From Rhodanobacter sp. C01 (GTDB lineage: Bacteria; Pseudomonadota; Gammaproteobacteria; Xanthomonadales; Rhodanobacteraceae), in contig NZ_MUNR01000003.1 of the NCBI RefSeq assembly GCF_002001045.1, positions 24,826 through 88,825 of the forward strand: a stretch of 64,000 nt of DNA. The letters are read 5' to 3'. A program made the translations under genes and the position numbers. A model generated the notes under the pieces. That model searched no databases and was not told the origin of the DNA. It saw only the letters and a list, made by a program, of their open reading frames with translations. Below, in pieces: positions 8,676-17,441 of the stretch (the first letter of the stretch is position 1; every line of letters starts with the position of its first letter).

Positions 8676-8921
8676 GCAGCGAAGTCTGGCATATATGAAG
8701 CTAAACTGCAAAGGTAAACTTCGTAAATAGTATGCGACTGCCTGCTTCCTGCTGCAGGGCGCATTGCATTACTGCGGTCACGCAGTGATGTATGCATGGA
8801 AAGGCGGCATTTTCGGAAGGGTAGTGGCGAATCCGATCCCGGGATGCAACACTGCGGGAGGCATGGCAGCACCGTAAAACCTTGATGAAGCTGGCTGATT
8901 CCAATCTGTGTTGTCCTTGAC

Positions 8922-10091
8922 ATGTCCGTGACCCGCATCGCTTCCAGCGGAGCCCTTCCATCTGGTCATCACGCCGCGGTGGACAGTTCGCTGCCGGTCG
9001 AGAAGGGTGGCCGCCGAACCAGTGCCCACTCAGCCTTCTGGATCATGACGCGGCGCGTCAGCGTTCTGGCGGCATGCGTGGACATGGCCTTTCTGGTTTT
9101 TTTCCTTGCGGTTGGTTCGCCACTGCTTGCGTGGCTCAATCTGGTCAGCATCAGCATGTACGGTGCTGCCTACCTGTTGTTGACGCGACGCAGGAATCTC
9201 CCAGCCATCATCCTGATCTGGACGGAAGTCACCGCGCACGCGGCCATCGGAACCATGCTGGTGGGTTGGGACAGCGGCTTTCATTACTACCTGTTGATGT
9301 TCATCCCGGCCACCGTCGTCAGTGGTGGCTGGCGCAATGTGATCGCGCCGCTGTTGTTTCTGTTTCTGGCCTATCTGGGGCTGCATGTGGCTGCGCACTT
9401 TGTGGGTGCACTGGCGCCACTGAATGACACGGCCCTGTTGCTCCTCAACGTATTCAACGTGTCGATTTTCTTCGCGATGGCCAGTTACACGGCACGCTTC
9501 TATTACGAACTGGTCAGAAAGACCGAAAGAAAACTGCGCGAGCTGGCGACGAAGGATGCCTTGACCGGTCTGTCCAACCGGCGCCATCTGCTGGATCTGG
9601 CGCAGCAGGAAATCGCCCGCGCCCGACGAAGTGACGAGGAAGTCTCGCTCGTCCTGGCCGACATCGACGATTTCAAGCTGATCAATGACGGGCATGGCCA
9701 CGATGCCGGTGATCAGGTGCTGGTGCACGCGAGCCAATTGTTCCGGGGTATCTGTCGAGCCCAGGACACGGTGGCACGCTGGGGTGGCGAGGAATTTCTT
9801 TTCCTGCTGCCGGCAACCGGCCAGGATGCCGTACGGGAATTTGCCGAACGCGTTCGCATGACTATTGCCGATGCGAGGTTCGAGCATGCCGGCCAATCCA
9901 TCCGATTCTCCCTGTCACTGGGAGTCGCCACACTGGCGGAATCTGAAAGTCTGGATGACGCGATTGGCCGTGCGGACGGTGCGCTTTATCGGAGCAAGAC
10001 AGAAGGTCGCGATCGTGTGACCACCGCACTTCATCCCGCGCACGAAAAGCCGACATCCTGGCAGGGCGACATGGAAGCTTCCCCTGTGTGA
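8922..10091 (+). CDS. Membrane-anchored diguanylate cyclase (GGDEF)
   Basis: 389 residues. Residues 45-190 carry about six hydrophobic segments forming an uncharacterised sensory membrane domain; a short helical linker (KTERKLRELATKDALTGLSNRRH) leads into the GGDEF domain (205-370). The active-site motif is GGEEF at 288-292 and an intact inhibitory RxxD (R279-D282) lies five residues before it, so the enzyme should make c-di-GMP from two GTP and be subject to product inhibition. There is no EAL domain. It stands alone, divergent from the MarR operon. The signal sensed by the membrane part is unknown. Confidence 0.92.
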   Translation: MSVTRIASSGALPSGHHAAVDSSLPVEKGGRRTSAHSAFWIMTRRVSVLAACVDMAFLVFFLAVGSPLLAWLNLVSISMYGAAYLLLTRRRNLPAIILIWTEVTAHAAIGTMLVGWDSGFHYYLLMFIPATVVSGGWRNVIAPLLFLFLAYLGLHVAAHFVGALAPLNDTALLLLNVFNVSIFFAMASYTARFYYELVRKTERKLRELATKDALTGLSNRRHLLDLAQQEIARARRSDEEVSLVLADIDDFKLINDGHGHDAGDQVLVHASQLFRGICRAQDTVARWGGEEFLFLLPATGQDAVREFAERVRMTIADARFEHAGQSIRFSLSLGVATLAESESLDDAIGRADGALYRSKTEGRDRVTTALHPAHEKPTSWQGDMEASPV

Positions 10092-10165
10092 AACAACGGG
10101 AAGCGGGTCAGTACCGGGTTCCGGACACGGCACGCATCGCACGAGTCAGCCCGCCACGACTACCT

Positions 10166-10771
10166 TCAGCACTGCACCCGTCCACCCGCAAGCGATGTGC
10201 ATGGATGGAACACGGGTTTGGGCGGTGGCCCAGGCGGCTTGTGGTCATGATCGTGATCACGATATGGCGGCGCCACGGCGCCCCAGTAGGCGGGTGGAGC
10301 GTAATAGGTCGGTTGCGACAGCTGGTCGGCATATTCCGCGTTCTGCTGGCGCAGTGCATCGTTCTGGGCCTGCAGCAGCCGATTGGTGTTGGCGGTCTGG
10401 TCGGCGATCGCCTGCTGTCGTGCGTCTTCCGCCTGCTGCTGCGCGTCGGCTGCCTCGTCTGCCTGCTGCTGCGCCTTGTCGTCCATCTTCTGCTGGTAGG
10501 CGTCGAGGCGATCCTTGTAGAGCGCGTCGAGATGATGGGCATCGGCATAGCGCTTGGCGATGTCGACCTGGCCCAGGTTGAGGTAATGGTCGATGACTTC
10601 GCTGTCGTCGGCCTGGTGGATCAGCTCACCCTTGCCGCCGGGGCAGGGGTGGTCGGTGTATTCGAGCTGTCCACCCTGCGTGCATTTGTAGATGTTCTGG
10701 GCCATGCCAGCCTGCGCCGCGGCCAGCAGCAGGGCGGCAACACACAACTTGATGGTGAGCGTGGCCTTCAT
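10166..10771 (-). CDS. Secreted DUF4124-domain protein
   Basis: 201 residues from ATG 10771 (an ATG 12 bases upstream is equally possible; neither has a strong ribosome binding site). An N-terminal signal peptide (MKATLTIKLCVAALLLAAAQAGMAQ) is followed by the short DUF4124 domain, recognisable by NIYKCTQGGQLEYTDHPCPGGKG, then an Ala/Gln-rich coiled coil (about residues 80-140) and a Pro/His-rich tail (YRDHDHDHKPPGPPPKP). DUF4124 proteins are common periplasmic proteins of Xanthomonadales with no established function. The gene is convergent with the diguanylate cyclase gene. Confidence 0.75.
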   Translation of the reverse strand: MKATLTIKLCVAALLLAAAQAGMAQNIYKCTQGGQLEYTDHPCPGGKGELIHQADDSEVIDHYLNLGQVDIAKRYADAHHLDALYKDRLDAYQQKMDDKAQQQADEAADAQQQAEDARQQAIADQTANTNRLLQAQNDALRQQNAEYADQLSQPTYYAPPAYWGAVAPPYRDHDHDHKPPGPPPKPVFHPCTSLAGGRVQC

Positions 10772-10860
10772 GGTGAGTGCCATTCTGCGCCGACGCCGTG
10801 CAATAAAAAAGCTGCTGGAATCTGCACGGATCGGATCCGTTCAAACTCTCCGCCATCCGG

Positions 10861-11433
10861 CTAGGTTCCCGTCACCTGCGGGCGCTGCGCCCGCTGCCAG
10901 CTGCGCAACCCGCCCACCGCCAGCACGATGAAGCCGGCGTAAAGCACCGAGGTGATCAGCAACGACTTGTAGACGTATTCGCCCACGTAGATCACGTCGA
11001 CCACGATCCACAGCCACCACGCGGCGATATGCCGGCGCGCCTGCCACCATTGGGCGACCAGGCTGAAGGCGGTCAGTGCTGCATCCAGCCAGGGCAGCGC
11101 GGCATCGGTCCAGCGGTGCATGGCGAAGCCCAGCGCGAGCGCGCCGAGCGTGCCGAGCACGATATGCAGCACGGCTTGCTGGCGCGGCAACGGCGCCACC
11201 TGCACACGGCCGTCGTCGCCCATGTGCTGCAACCAGCGCACCCAGCCGTAGACGATCAGGATGGCGAAGGCCAGTTGCAGCAGCGCATCGGAATACAGCT
11301 TGGCGTCGACGAATACCCAGGTGTAGACCAGCACCGAGACCAGTCCCACCGGCCAGCACCACGGCCGGCGCTTGGCGGTGAGCCAGACGCCCCAGGCGCT
11401 GAGCAGCGCGGCGATGAGTTCGATCAGAGTCAT
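10861..11433 (-). CDS. pnuT: PnuC-family transporter, probably thiamine transporter PnuT
   Basis: 190 residues with about seven membrane segments and the PnuC hallmarks: AWGVWLTAKRRPWCWPVGLVSVLVY near the start and WWLWIVVDVIYVGEYVYKSLLITSVLYAGF near the end (W...D...Y). It starts one base after the stop of the TonB receptor gene and is therefore in the transcript controlled by the TPP riboswitch at 13695-13766. PnuC homologues in TPP-controlled operons are known as PnuT and take up thiamine by facilitated diffusion, so this is preferred over nicotinamide riboside transport. No thiamine pyrophosphokinase gene follows. Confidence 0.85.
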   Translation of the reverse strand: MTLIELIAALLSAWGVWLTAKRRPWCWPVGLVSVLVYTWVFVDAKLYSDALLQLAFAILIVYGWVRWLQHMGDDGRVQVAPLPRQQAVLHIVLGTLGALALGFAMHRWTDAALPWLDAALTAFSLVAQWWQARRHIAAWWLWIVVDVIYVGEYVYKSLLITSVLYAGFIVLAVGGLRSWQRAQRPQVTGT

Positions 11434-11434
11434 G

Positions 11435-13627
11435 TCAGAACGCGTAGGTCAGTGAGAGTCGCGCCAGCCGCGGCGCGCCCGGGAACAGGTAGCTGTCGCC
11501 GCCGGAGGTGCCGGTGTCGCGCCAGTAGAAATGGTTGAACACGTTGTCGATGTTCAGCCGCCAGGTCAGTGCATGGCCGTTCCATGCGGTGACGTAGCGC
11601 AGGCCGGTATCGAACACGTTGTAGGCCGGCACGCTCACCAGCCCGTTCGGCGTGGCAGGGTTGGAGCTGCTGTAGCGCCAGCCGCCGAGCAGGCTGAGAT
11701 CGGTCGCAAACGGCAGGCGATAATCCAGGTACATCGACGTGCGCAGGCGTGGCACGTTGACGATCTGGTGACCTTCGTAGCTGGGTGTGCCGGTGTCCTC
11801 GGCGCGCGCCTGGATCAGGTTGGCGCTGGCGGTGAGGCGCAGGTTGTCGCTCAGCTGGCCGGCGGCGTTGAGTTCCAGCCCGGTGTGCACCTCGTTGCCC
11901 TGCTGCACGAAGGTGAAGCCTTCCGGGGTATTGTCCGGTTGCGCGAACTGGTACGGCTGACGGATGCGGTACAGCGCGGCCTGCAGGCTCAGTGCATCGC
12001 TCCATTCGTACTTGACGCCGGCTTCGGCCTGGCGCGCCAGCAGCGGCGCCAGCACATCGTTGCCGTTGGATGCCCACCACGGCGCCTGGCCGCCCAGTGA
12101 CAGGCTTTCGCTGTAGCTGACATAGGCCGTCAGCGCGGCGGTTGGTTGCCACAGCACTGCTGCCTGCGGCAGCAGCTTGTTCTCCACGGTATGCCGCTGC
12201 AGTACGCCGTTGTCGTCGAACGCGCTTTCATTCAAGGCCACATAACGACCGCCGGCGAGCACCTGCCATTGCGAGCCGAGATGCACGCGATCGAGCGCGA
12301 ACAGCGAGCGCTGCCAACTGTCCAGCCGGCGTGCCGATGGTCCAGGCTGATTCGGCGATGGCGCGAAATAGGGTGGATCGACCTCGTCGATGTTGGCGGT
12401 GCCGACATAATCGTAGACGTAGGGACGCTGGTTGAGCGTGCGGCGGAACGTGCTGGCGCCGACACTGAGCTCATGCGTGAATGCGCCGGTATCGAAGCTG
12501 CCCTTGAGCACTGCGCGCAGCTCGTCGTTCTGGCGGTTGTCGTCGGGGCTGCGATAGTCGTAGACGTCGTAGTCGCCGTTCGGTGCGAAGAACCAGCCCG
12601 GCGTGGCACCGCTGGCGCAGTCCGGCGAGTAGGCGCAGCCATAGGCAAAGGCGACGTTGTCGTCGATCACCACGTGACTATGGCCGGCCGACACCTGCGC
12701 CTGCCAGTGGTCATCGAACTGGTAGTTGAAGCGCAGCGTGCTGTTGCTGGCGTGGATGCCTACAGGCTGCTGCCACGGCTCGAAGCCGAGCATGCGGGTG
12801 CGGCTGGGATCGGGCGGAATCACCGTGCCGCCGAGCAGCTGGTAGCCGGAGACCGAGCGCTGTCCGCTGGTCTGGTAATCGGTGTCCAGTTGCAGCGTGG
12901 CGTTGGAGCTGATCTTCCAGTCGGCGGCCAGCGAGATGAAGCTGCGTCGGCCATTGGCATGCTGCACGTAGGAGTTCATGTCTTCATGCGCCGCGTTCAC
13001 GCGCACGCCAAAGTCCGGTGTCAGCCACGTGCCGACATCGAGCGCCTCATAACGCGAACCTTCCGAATCGGTGCCGACGGTGACGGTGTGCACCTCGGCC
13101 GGACGCTTGCCGACGTAATTCACCAGCCCGCCCGGCTGGACCACACCGGCTTCCAGACCTGCGAGGCCCTTGAGGATTTCCACCTGCTGCTTGTCTTCCA
13201 GCGTCAGGTACTGCTCGCCGGCCATGCTGAGGTCGTTGAAGCGGAAGCCGCTGGCCAGGTCCAGCGCGAAGCCGCGGATGGCGATGTCCTGGTAGTAGCC
13301 GACCGGCGCGTAGTTGTCGCCAAGTGCGGCATCGGTATGTGCCAGCTCGCTCAGCGTGCGCGGCTGGCGATCGTCGAGCTGGTCGCGGGTGATCACCGTG
13401 ATCGCGGCCGGCGTGTCGTGCAGTGATGTGTTGCCCAAGCCGCCAAGATCCGTGCTGTCGGCGTGATAGCCGTTGCTGCTGTCTGCATGCACGTGCACCG
13501 GTGCCAGCGGTGTGGCTTGCTGTTGGGATGGAGTGTTGTCCTGTGCGTGGGCCAGCGTCGTCGCTGCCAGCAGGGCAAGGATCAAAGGAGTGCGGGCGAG
13601 GGGAGTTCGGAGTGAAACCATCATCAT
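11435..13627 (-). CDS. TonB-dependent outer-membrane receptor, probably for thiamine
   Basis: About 730 residues. Start is one of three consecutive ATGs (13627, 13624, 13621) behind AGAAG; a signal peptide follows (TPLILALLAATTLAHAQ). The plug domain is seen in DTPAAITVITRDQLDDRQPRTLSEL and the siderophore-receptor-like IRGFALDLASG; the barrel ends with RLARLSLTYAF, a terminal Phe as needed for outer-membrane insertion. The gene lies directly under a TPP riboswitch and is followed by pnuT, so thiamine or a precursor is the likely ligand, imported with TonB-ExbBD energy. By sequence alone it would be called a siderophore receptor. Confidence 0.88.
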   Translation of the reverse strand: MMMVSLRTPLARTPLILALLAATTLAHAQDNTPSQQQATPLAPVHVHADSSNGYHADSTDLGGLGNTSLHDTPAAITVITRDQLDDRQPRTLSELAHTDAALGDNYAPVGYYQDIAIRGFALDLASGFRFNDLSMAGEQYLTLEDKQQVEILKGLAGLEAGVVQPGGLVNYVGKRPAEVHTVTVGTDSEGSRYEALDVGTWLTPDFGVRVNAAHEDMNSYVQHANGRRSFISLAADWKISSNATLQLDTDYQTSGQRSVSGYQLLGGTVIPPDPSRTRMLGFEPWQQPVGIHASNSTLRFNYQFDDHWQAQVSAGHSHVVIDDNVAFAYGCAYSPDCASGATPGWFFAPNGDYDVYDYRSPDDNRQNDELRAVLKGSFDTGAFTHELSVGASTFRRTLNQRPYVYDYVGTANIDEVDPPYFAPSPNQPGPSARRLDSWQRSLFALDRVHLGSQWQVLAGGRYVALNESAFDDNGVLQRHTVENKLLPQAAVLWQPTAALTAYVSYSESLSLGGQAPWWASNGNDVLAPLLARQAEAGVKYEWSDALSLQAALYRIRQPYQFAQPDNTPEGFTFVQQGNEVHTGLELNAAGQLSDNLRLTASANLIQARAEDTGTPSYEGHQIVNVPRLRTSMYLDYRLPFATDLSLLGGWRYSSSNPATPNGLVSVPAYNVFDTGLRYVTAWNGHALTWRLNIDNVFNHFYWRDTGTSGGDSYLFPGAPRLARLSLTYAF

Positions 13628-13694
13628 CGTCTTCTGTAGTGCGGACGAAGCGACGGCGATCCGGACGTCCGGACGGACGTGCTGGATCAGCAAG

Positions 13695-13766
13695 CTCCCT
13701 ACGCCGGTACTGACCGGATCAGGTTCCAAGGGACTCTCTCAGCCCGGCAGACACCGGGCACCCCCG
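13695..13766 (-). promoter_or_regulatory. TPP riboswitch (THI element)
   Basis: Read on the minus strand the conserved parts follow in order: CGGGGGTGCCC, then GCTGAGAGAG, the TTGGAACCTGATCCGG block, and TACCGGCGTAGGGAG, the standard thi-box consensus with its P2-P5 helices. It ends about 70 bases before the TonB receptor start, leaving room for an expression platform. Binding of thiamine pyrophosphate should switch off the receptor-pnuT operon. Confidence 0.95.
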
Positions 13767-13808
13767 CTTCAAGAACGCTTATTTAACCACGAATGGCCGC
13801 TTCCCGGG

Positions 13809-14945
13809 TCAGGCACCGTCGCGGATGGCTTGCAGCAAGGCCTGTCCCGGTGGCGTCGTGAACCATGCCGCGTGGCCAAGCAGGAAGGTGTCGTAAGCCA
13901 CGTCGGCGTTCGCGCGCGAGCCGGTGATGCTGTGGAAATACTCGACCTCGGACAGTGCGAAGTCCACATGCACCAGTGGCAGCAGGTCAGCCAGCAGATG
14001 GATGTCTGCGGCATCCAGCGGACGCTGCTGCCGGTAGCCTTCGAGCAGCGCATGGGCGATATCGAGGTGCGCGGCAGCCTCGCCGGTATCCAATGCCAGC
14101 CACGCGATCGCGTTGCGTTCGATCGCGGTGGCGAGATCGAACAGGGCGCAATTCGCGGCAGCCAGGCCGAAGTCGAGCACTGCAGTGATGCGTGCTGCCG
14201 TGCTGGCATCGCTCCAGCACAGGTTGGAGACATGCCAGTCACCATGCGTCCACAGTTGTAGCTGTTTCGTCAGTGGCGGTTGCACGGTGGCATGCCAGGG
14301 CGCGAGCAGGCGGGTGAGATCGGTCTGCCAGTCGCGATCGCGCAGGTAACCGGCAAGACCCGGACGCTGCGGCAATTGCACCTGCAGCATGGCGATCGGA
14401 TCGGACGAGGCGATCAACTCGCTGCGTGCGACCAGGATATGGGTACCGCGCTGGGCAGCGTGGTAGCCGGTGGCGGCATCATGCAATGCCGCCAGCATGC
14501 GGCCGGCGCTGAGTGCATGTTCGCGGTTCGGCAACGGCGACCATGAAATCGCGTCGCGATAGATGTCGGTACCGGCGGCGTGCTCATGCACCTCGTAGAC
14601 CCAGTCACCGAGCGCCACGGCGGTTTGCCCCCGCACGTCACGCAACATCATCGGTATCGGCATGCCGTTGGCACGCAGATGCGCGGTGAAGCGGTGTTCT
14701 TCGCTGAGCGTGGCGACCGAACGCACACTGTGGTGATGACGCTTGATGAAGACGGTCCCACCGGCTGTCTCAACCAGGCAGGCGGCCGACAGTGGGCGTG
14801 GGCTGTGCCAGTCGATGCGCGTGGCTGTGCCGAGCTGTGGATAGCCGCGCAGCAGCGTGTCGACCTCGGCTGCGGTAAGCGTGGGCCAGTCCGGCGGCGT
14901 GCTGTCGCCGGCCAGTCCGTGCGCGAGGTGGATGGGATCGTTCAT
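13809..14945 (-). CDS. Aminoglycoside phosphotransferase-fold kinase
   Basis: 378 residues from ATG 14945. APH/choline-kinase fold: nucleotide-binding lobe with VFIKRHHHSVRSV (Lys), then the catalytic loop THGDWHVSNLCW (HGDxxxxN, Brenner motif) and the metal-binding AVLDFGLA. The small-molecule substrate is not recognisable; fructosamine kinase, homoserine kinase II and thiamine kinase share this fold. It lies upstream of the TPP riboswitch on the same strand, so it is not itself under it, but the neighbourhood makes thiamine a substrate worth testing. Possibly an essential-metabolite or hydroxyl-group kinase; resistance function is not implied. Confidence 0.8.
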   Translation of the reverse strand: MNDPIHLAHGLAGDSTPPDWPTLTAAEVDTLLRGYPQLGTATRIDWHSPRPLSAACLVETAGGTVFIKRHHHSVRSVATLSEEHRFTAHLRANGMPIPMMLRDVRGQTAVALGDWVYEVHEHAAGTDIYRDAISWSPLPNREHALSAGRMLAALHDAATGYHAAQRGTHILVARSELIASSDPIAMLQVQLPQRPGLAGYLRDRDWQTDLTRLLAPWHATVQPPLTKQLQLWTHGDWHVSNLCWSDASTAARITAVLDFGLAAANCALFDLATAIERNAIAWLALDTGEAAAHLDIAHALLEGYRQQRPLDAADIHLLADLLPLVHVDFALSEVEYFHSITGSRANADVAYDTFLLGHAAWFTTPPGQALLQAIRDGA

Positions 14946-15060
14946 GGGCTGGTGGTGAGGGACAGGCCGCAATTATCCCTGAAAGGATGCGCGGTACGCT
15001 TTCGGGCGAGGACGGCATCGCGTCTAATGGGGGTGACCTCCCCATGGCGTGCCACGTTCG

Positions 15061-15960
15061 ATGAGTGCGATGTTGCTGCTGTTTGTCTGCCTGATCCTGG
15101 GCGTGCTGGTGGCGCGTTTTGCGAAGCCGCCGGCTGGCATCGTGGCGGGCATCAACTGGTGGGTGATCAACGTGGCGTTGCCGGCGCTGGTGCTGGATCT
15201 GATCCCCCGGGTGAAGTTCGATCCGCAACTGTGGTTTCCGGTGGCGGCGATGGTGCTCACGTTCGGCGGCGCGTGGTTGCTGTTCGGCCTGCTCGGCCCG
15301 CGGCTGGGCTGGTCGCGGCAACGCACGGGCGCCTTGATCCTGGTCTGCGGTCTGGGCAATACCTCGTTCATGGGTTACCCGTTGATGCAGGCGCTGCATG
15401 GCCAGCAAGGACTGGCGCTGGCGGTGGTGGCCGATCAGCTTGGCTGCTTTCCGATCCTTGCTTCGGCCGGCATCGTGGTGGCATCGCTGTATGCGGGGCG
15501 CAAGCCGGAGCCGGTACTGATCCTGCGGCGCATCCTGACGTTTCCCGCCTTCGTCGCGCTGATCGTCGGTATCGTGGCTGGCCAATGCGGCGGGTGGCCT
15601 GAGCTGCTGCATGGGGTGCTTTCGCCGATCGGCGTCACGCTGACGCCGCTCGCGCTGTTCTCGGTCGGCCTGCAATTCAAGTTCCATCCCGGCGACCGGC
15701 AGCTGGGCGCGGTGAGCTGGGGGCTAGCCTGGAAACTGCTGCTGGCGCCGCTGCTGTGCTGGATGATGGGCGTCGCCGCAGGCGTGGGCGGACTCGTGCT
15801 CACGGTCGGCGTGCTGCAGGCGGCGATGGCGCCGATGGTCTCGGCGGCGATCCTCGCCGACGAGTACGAGCTGGATCCGGCGCTGGCCAATACCGTGCTG
15901 GGCGCCGGTATCGTGCTGTCGCTGTTGACCATCCCGCTGGGCAATCTGTGGCTGGGATAG
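15061..15960 (+). CDS. AEC-family transporter
   Basis: 299 residues, about ten hydrophobic segments, of the auxin efflux carrier (AEC/PF03547) family of bacterial permeases. Features seen: INWWVINVALPALVLDLIPR in the first third, GLGNTSFMGYPLMQALHG (the conserved N-xxF-xGxP loop of the family), and the C-terminal half APMVSAAILADEYELDPALANTVLGAGIVLSLLTIPL, which repeats the inverted topology. Bacterial members transport dicarboxylates or other small organic acids; the substrate cannot be told. An upstream GTG at 15049 in frame is a weaker start. Confidence 0.85.
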   Translation: MSAMLLLFVCLILGVLVARFAKPPAGIVAGINWWVINVALPALVLDLIPRVKFDPQLWFPVAAMVLTFGGAWLLFGLLGPRLGWSRQRTGALILVCGLGNTSFMGYPLMQALHGQQGLALAVVADQLGCFPILASAGIVVASLYAGRKPEPVLILRRILTFPAFVALIVGIVAGQCGGWPELLHGVLSPIGVTLTPLALFSVGLQFKFHPGDRQLGAVSWGLAWKLLLAPLLCWMMGVAAGVGGLVLTVGVLQAAMAPMVSAAILADEYELDPALANTVLGAGIVLSLLTIPLGNLWLG

Positions 15961-16038
15961 GAATGCTGCCGGCTTGCGTCGGGACGTCACTGCGTCGAGA
16001 CTAATCGGCATCTCTATGCACGGGTGGGGGATCCTGTC

Positions 16039-16632
16039 ATGGCAGGTTTCGAGCTGATCAAGCGGCTTTTCGGCAGTGACCCCTCCGAACGGCGCACCGT
16101 GCCACGCAGTGGCGTACCCAAGGGGGCGCGGGTGCTGGTGGTGGATGACTCGGCCACGATACGCGCCGTGCTCGGCAAGATGCTGAACCAGGACAGCCAT
16201 ATCGTGTCCAAGGCGCCGGATGGCGAGACGGCGCTCGAGATGGCGCGCAAGGAGATCCCGGACCTGATCTTTCTGGATATCGTGCTGCCGGGCATGAATG
16301 GTTTTGCCGTGCTGCGCGCATTGCGCCGCGACTCGCTGACCCGGGACATCCCGATCGTGATGATCAGCGGCAACCTGCAAGCGACCGAGCAGTTCTACGT
16401 GCAGCGCTTCGGTGCCGACGATTTCATGAAGAAGCCGTTCGGCCGCGGTGAGGTGTTCGCGCGGATCCGGCACCTGACGGAAAGCGGCCGGCTGGTGGTG
16501 CGCGAGCGGGCCGCGGAAGAGACGCCGCTGCCGGTCGAGCCCGAGCATACCGAAGCCGAGCACGCGGCGATTCCGGATATCGCCATGCCGGACCCGCATG
16601 ACCTGATCATGCCGCCCGGCGATCGTTCCTGA
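16039..16632 (+). CDS. CheY-like response regulator with N- and C-terminal extensions (paralogue 1)
   Basis: 197 residues. The receiver domain occupies about 30-150: acidic pair D36-D37 (VLVVDDSAT), phospho-acceptor D80 (IFLDIVLPG), S110, and K132 (FMKKPFG). There is no DNA-binding or enzymatic output domain. An N-terminal motif (FELIKRLFGSD) and an acidic C-terminal tail of about 45 residues (EEPLPVEPEHTEAEH region) flank it. The receiver is PilG/CheY-like, pointing to protein-protein signalling, for example in twitching motility. A close paralogue lies at 17442-18005; no histidine kinase is adjacent. Confidence 0.88.
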   Translation: MAGFELIKRLFGSDPSERRTVPRSGVPKGARVLVVDDSATIRAVLGKMLNQDSHIVSKAPDGETALEMARKEIPDLIFLDIVLPGMNGFAVLRALRRDSLTRDIPIVMISGNLQATEQFYVQRFGADDFMKKPFGRGEVFARIRHLTESGRLVVRERAAEETPLPVEPEHTEAEHAAIPDIAMPDPHDLIMPPGDRS

Positions 16633-16653
16633 GTCACCGATGGCGCGGGATAC

Positions 16654-16905
16654 TCAGTTGCGCGCAGTCCCGATACCGGCGCTCATGGCATCGACAGCCT
16701 GCTTGGCTTCCTTCAGCCCGCTGCCATCACGCTGGCGATAGAGCTTGATGGCCTCGATGTCGGCATCGCTGATGGCGGGATTCGGCTTCCATGCGGTGCG
16801 GGCATGGCGAGCGGCAGCCCTCGCTGCGCTGGCGCGACCGAGCAGATAACCCACCATGAAGATGCAAAAAATGCCGGCGAACGAGCCGATGGTGTTCCAG
16901 TGCAT
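16654..16905 (-). CDS. Small membrane-anchored protein with a ribosomal L7/L12 C-terminal-like helix
   Basis: 83 residues. A single transmembrane segment (IGSFAGIFCIFMVGYLLGRASA) is followed by a soluble part ending DIEAIKLYRQRDGSGLKEAKQAVDAM, which matches the helix-turn-helix pattern of the bL12 C-terminal domain (I...R...GLGLKEAK..V). Proteins with a membrane anchor and this domain are widespread and uncharacterised. The frame stays open far upstream to 17457, but that part is the antisense of hslR; the ATG at 16905 gives the coherent protein. It is divergent from hslR, with starts only about 36 bases apart. Confidence 0.7.
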   Translation of the reverse strand: MHWNTIGSFAGIFCIFMVGYLLGRASAARAAARHARTAWKPNPAISDADIEAIKLYRQRDGSGLKEAKQAVDAMSAGIGTARN

Positions 16906-16941
16906 CGTCTGGTTTCCGTTCGGGAATGCGACAACGCGATA

Positions 16942-17343
16942 ATGCCATCCATGCATGATCTTCGTGAACCGGCTGGACTGCGTGTCGATGTGTGGCTGTG
17001 GGCTGCACGTTTCTTCAAGACGCGCAGCCTCGCCAGGCAGGCGATCGATGGTGGCAGGATCGACGTCAACGGTGCCGGCTGCAAGCCGGCGAAGCTGTTG
17101 CGCGTGGGCGATCGCCTGAAAATCGGTCGTGGCGAGGAACGGCTGGAAGTCGATGTGCTGGCCTTGTCCGACAAACGGGGGCCAGCCAATGTCGCCCAGA
17201 CGCTTTACGACGAAACCGAAGCCAGCCGGGCAACCCGGGAGGCGATGCGCGAGCAGCGCCAACTGGTCGGCACCCACGGACCGGCCAGACGGCCGGACAA
17301 GCACGCGCGCAATCAATTGCGCCGGATGAAAGACGCACGCTGA
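16942..17343 (+). CDS. hslR: Heat shock protein 15 homologue, S4-domain RNA-binding protein
   Basis: 133 residues from ATG 16942 (ATG 16951 is also possible). The S4 domain is at the N terminus: RVDVWLWAARFFKTRSLARQAIDGGRIDVNGAGCKPAKLLRVGDRLKI, the typical alpha-L RNA-binding loop. The C-terminal basic tail (RPDKHARNQLRRMKD) is as in Hsp15. In E. coli Hsp15 binds 50S subunits carrying a stalled nascent chain and moves the peptidyl-tRNA so it can be released. It lies between two paralogous response regulators, which is probably accidental. Confidence 0.9.
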   Translation: MPSMHDLREPAGLRVDVWLWAARFFKTRSLARQAIDGGRIDVNGAGCKPAKLLRVGDRLKIGRGEERLEVDVLALSDKRGPANVAQTLYDETEASRATREAMREQRQLVGTHGPARRPDKHARNQLRRMKDAR

Positions 17344-17441
17344 GCAGTACATCCCAGAAAACCGGCCGGATCTGCAGGAACATCTGCACCATTCCACGAG
17401 GTCGCGCAATGTGCACGACCTCACATCGCGCGGAGGCTGGC

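Noticed and set aside
8696..8725. Imperfect inverted repeat at the MarR start as a certain operator
   Set aside because: The arms match in only part of their length; mentioned with the gene but too weak for a separate feature.
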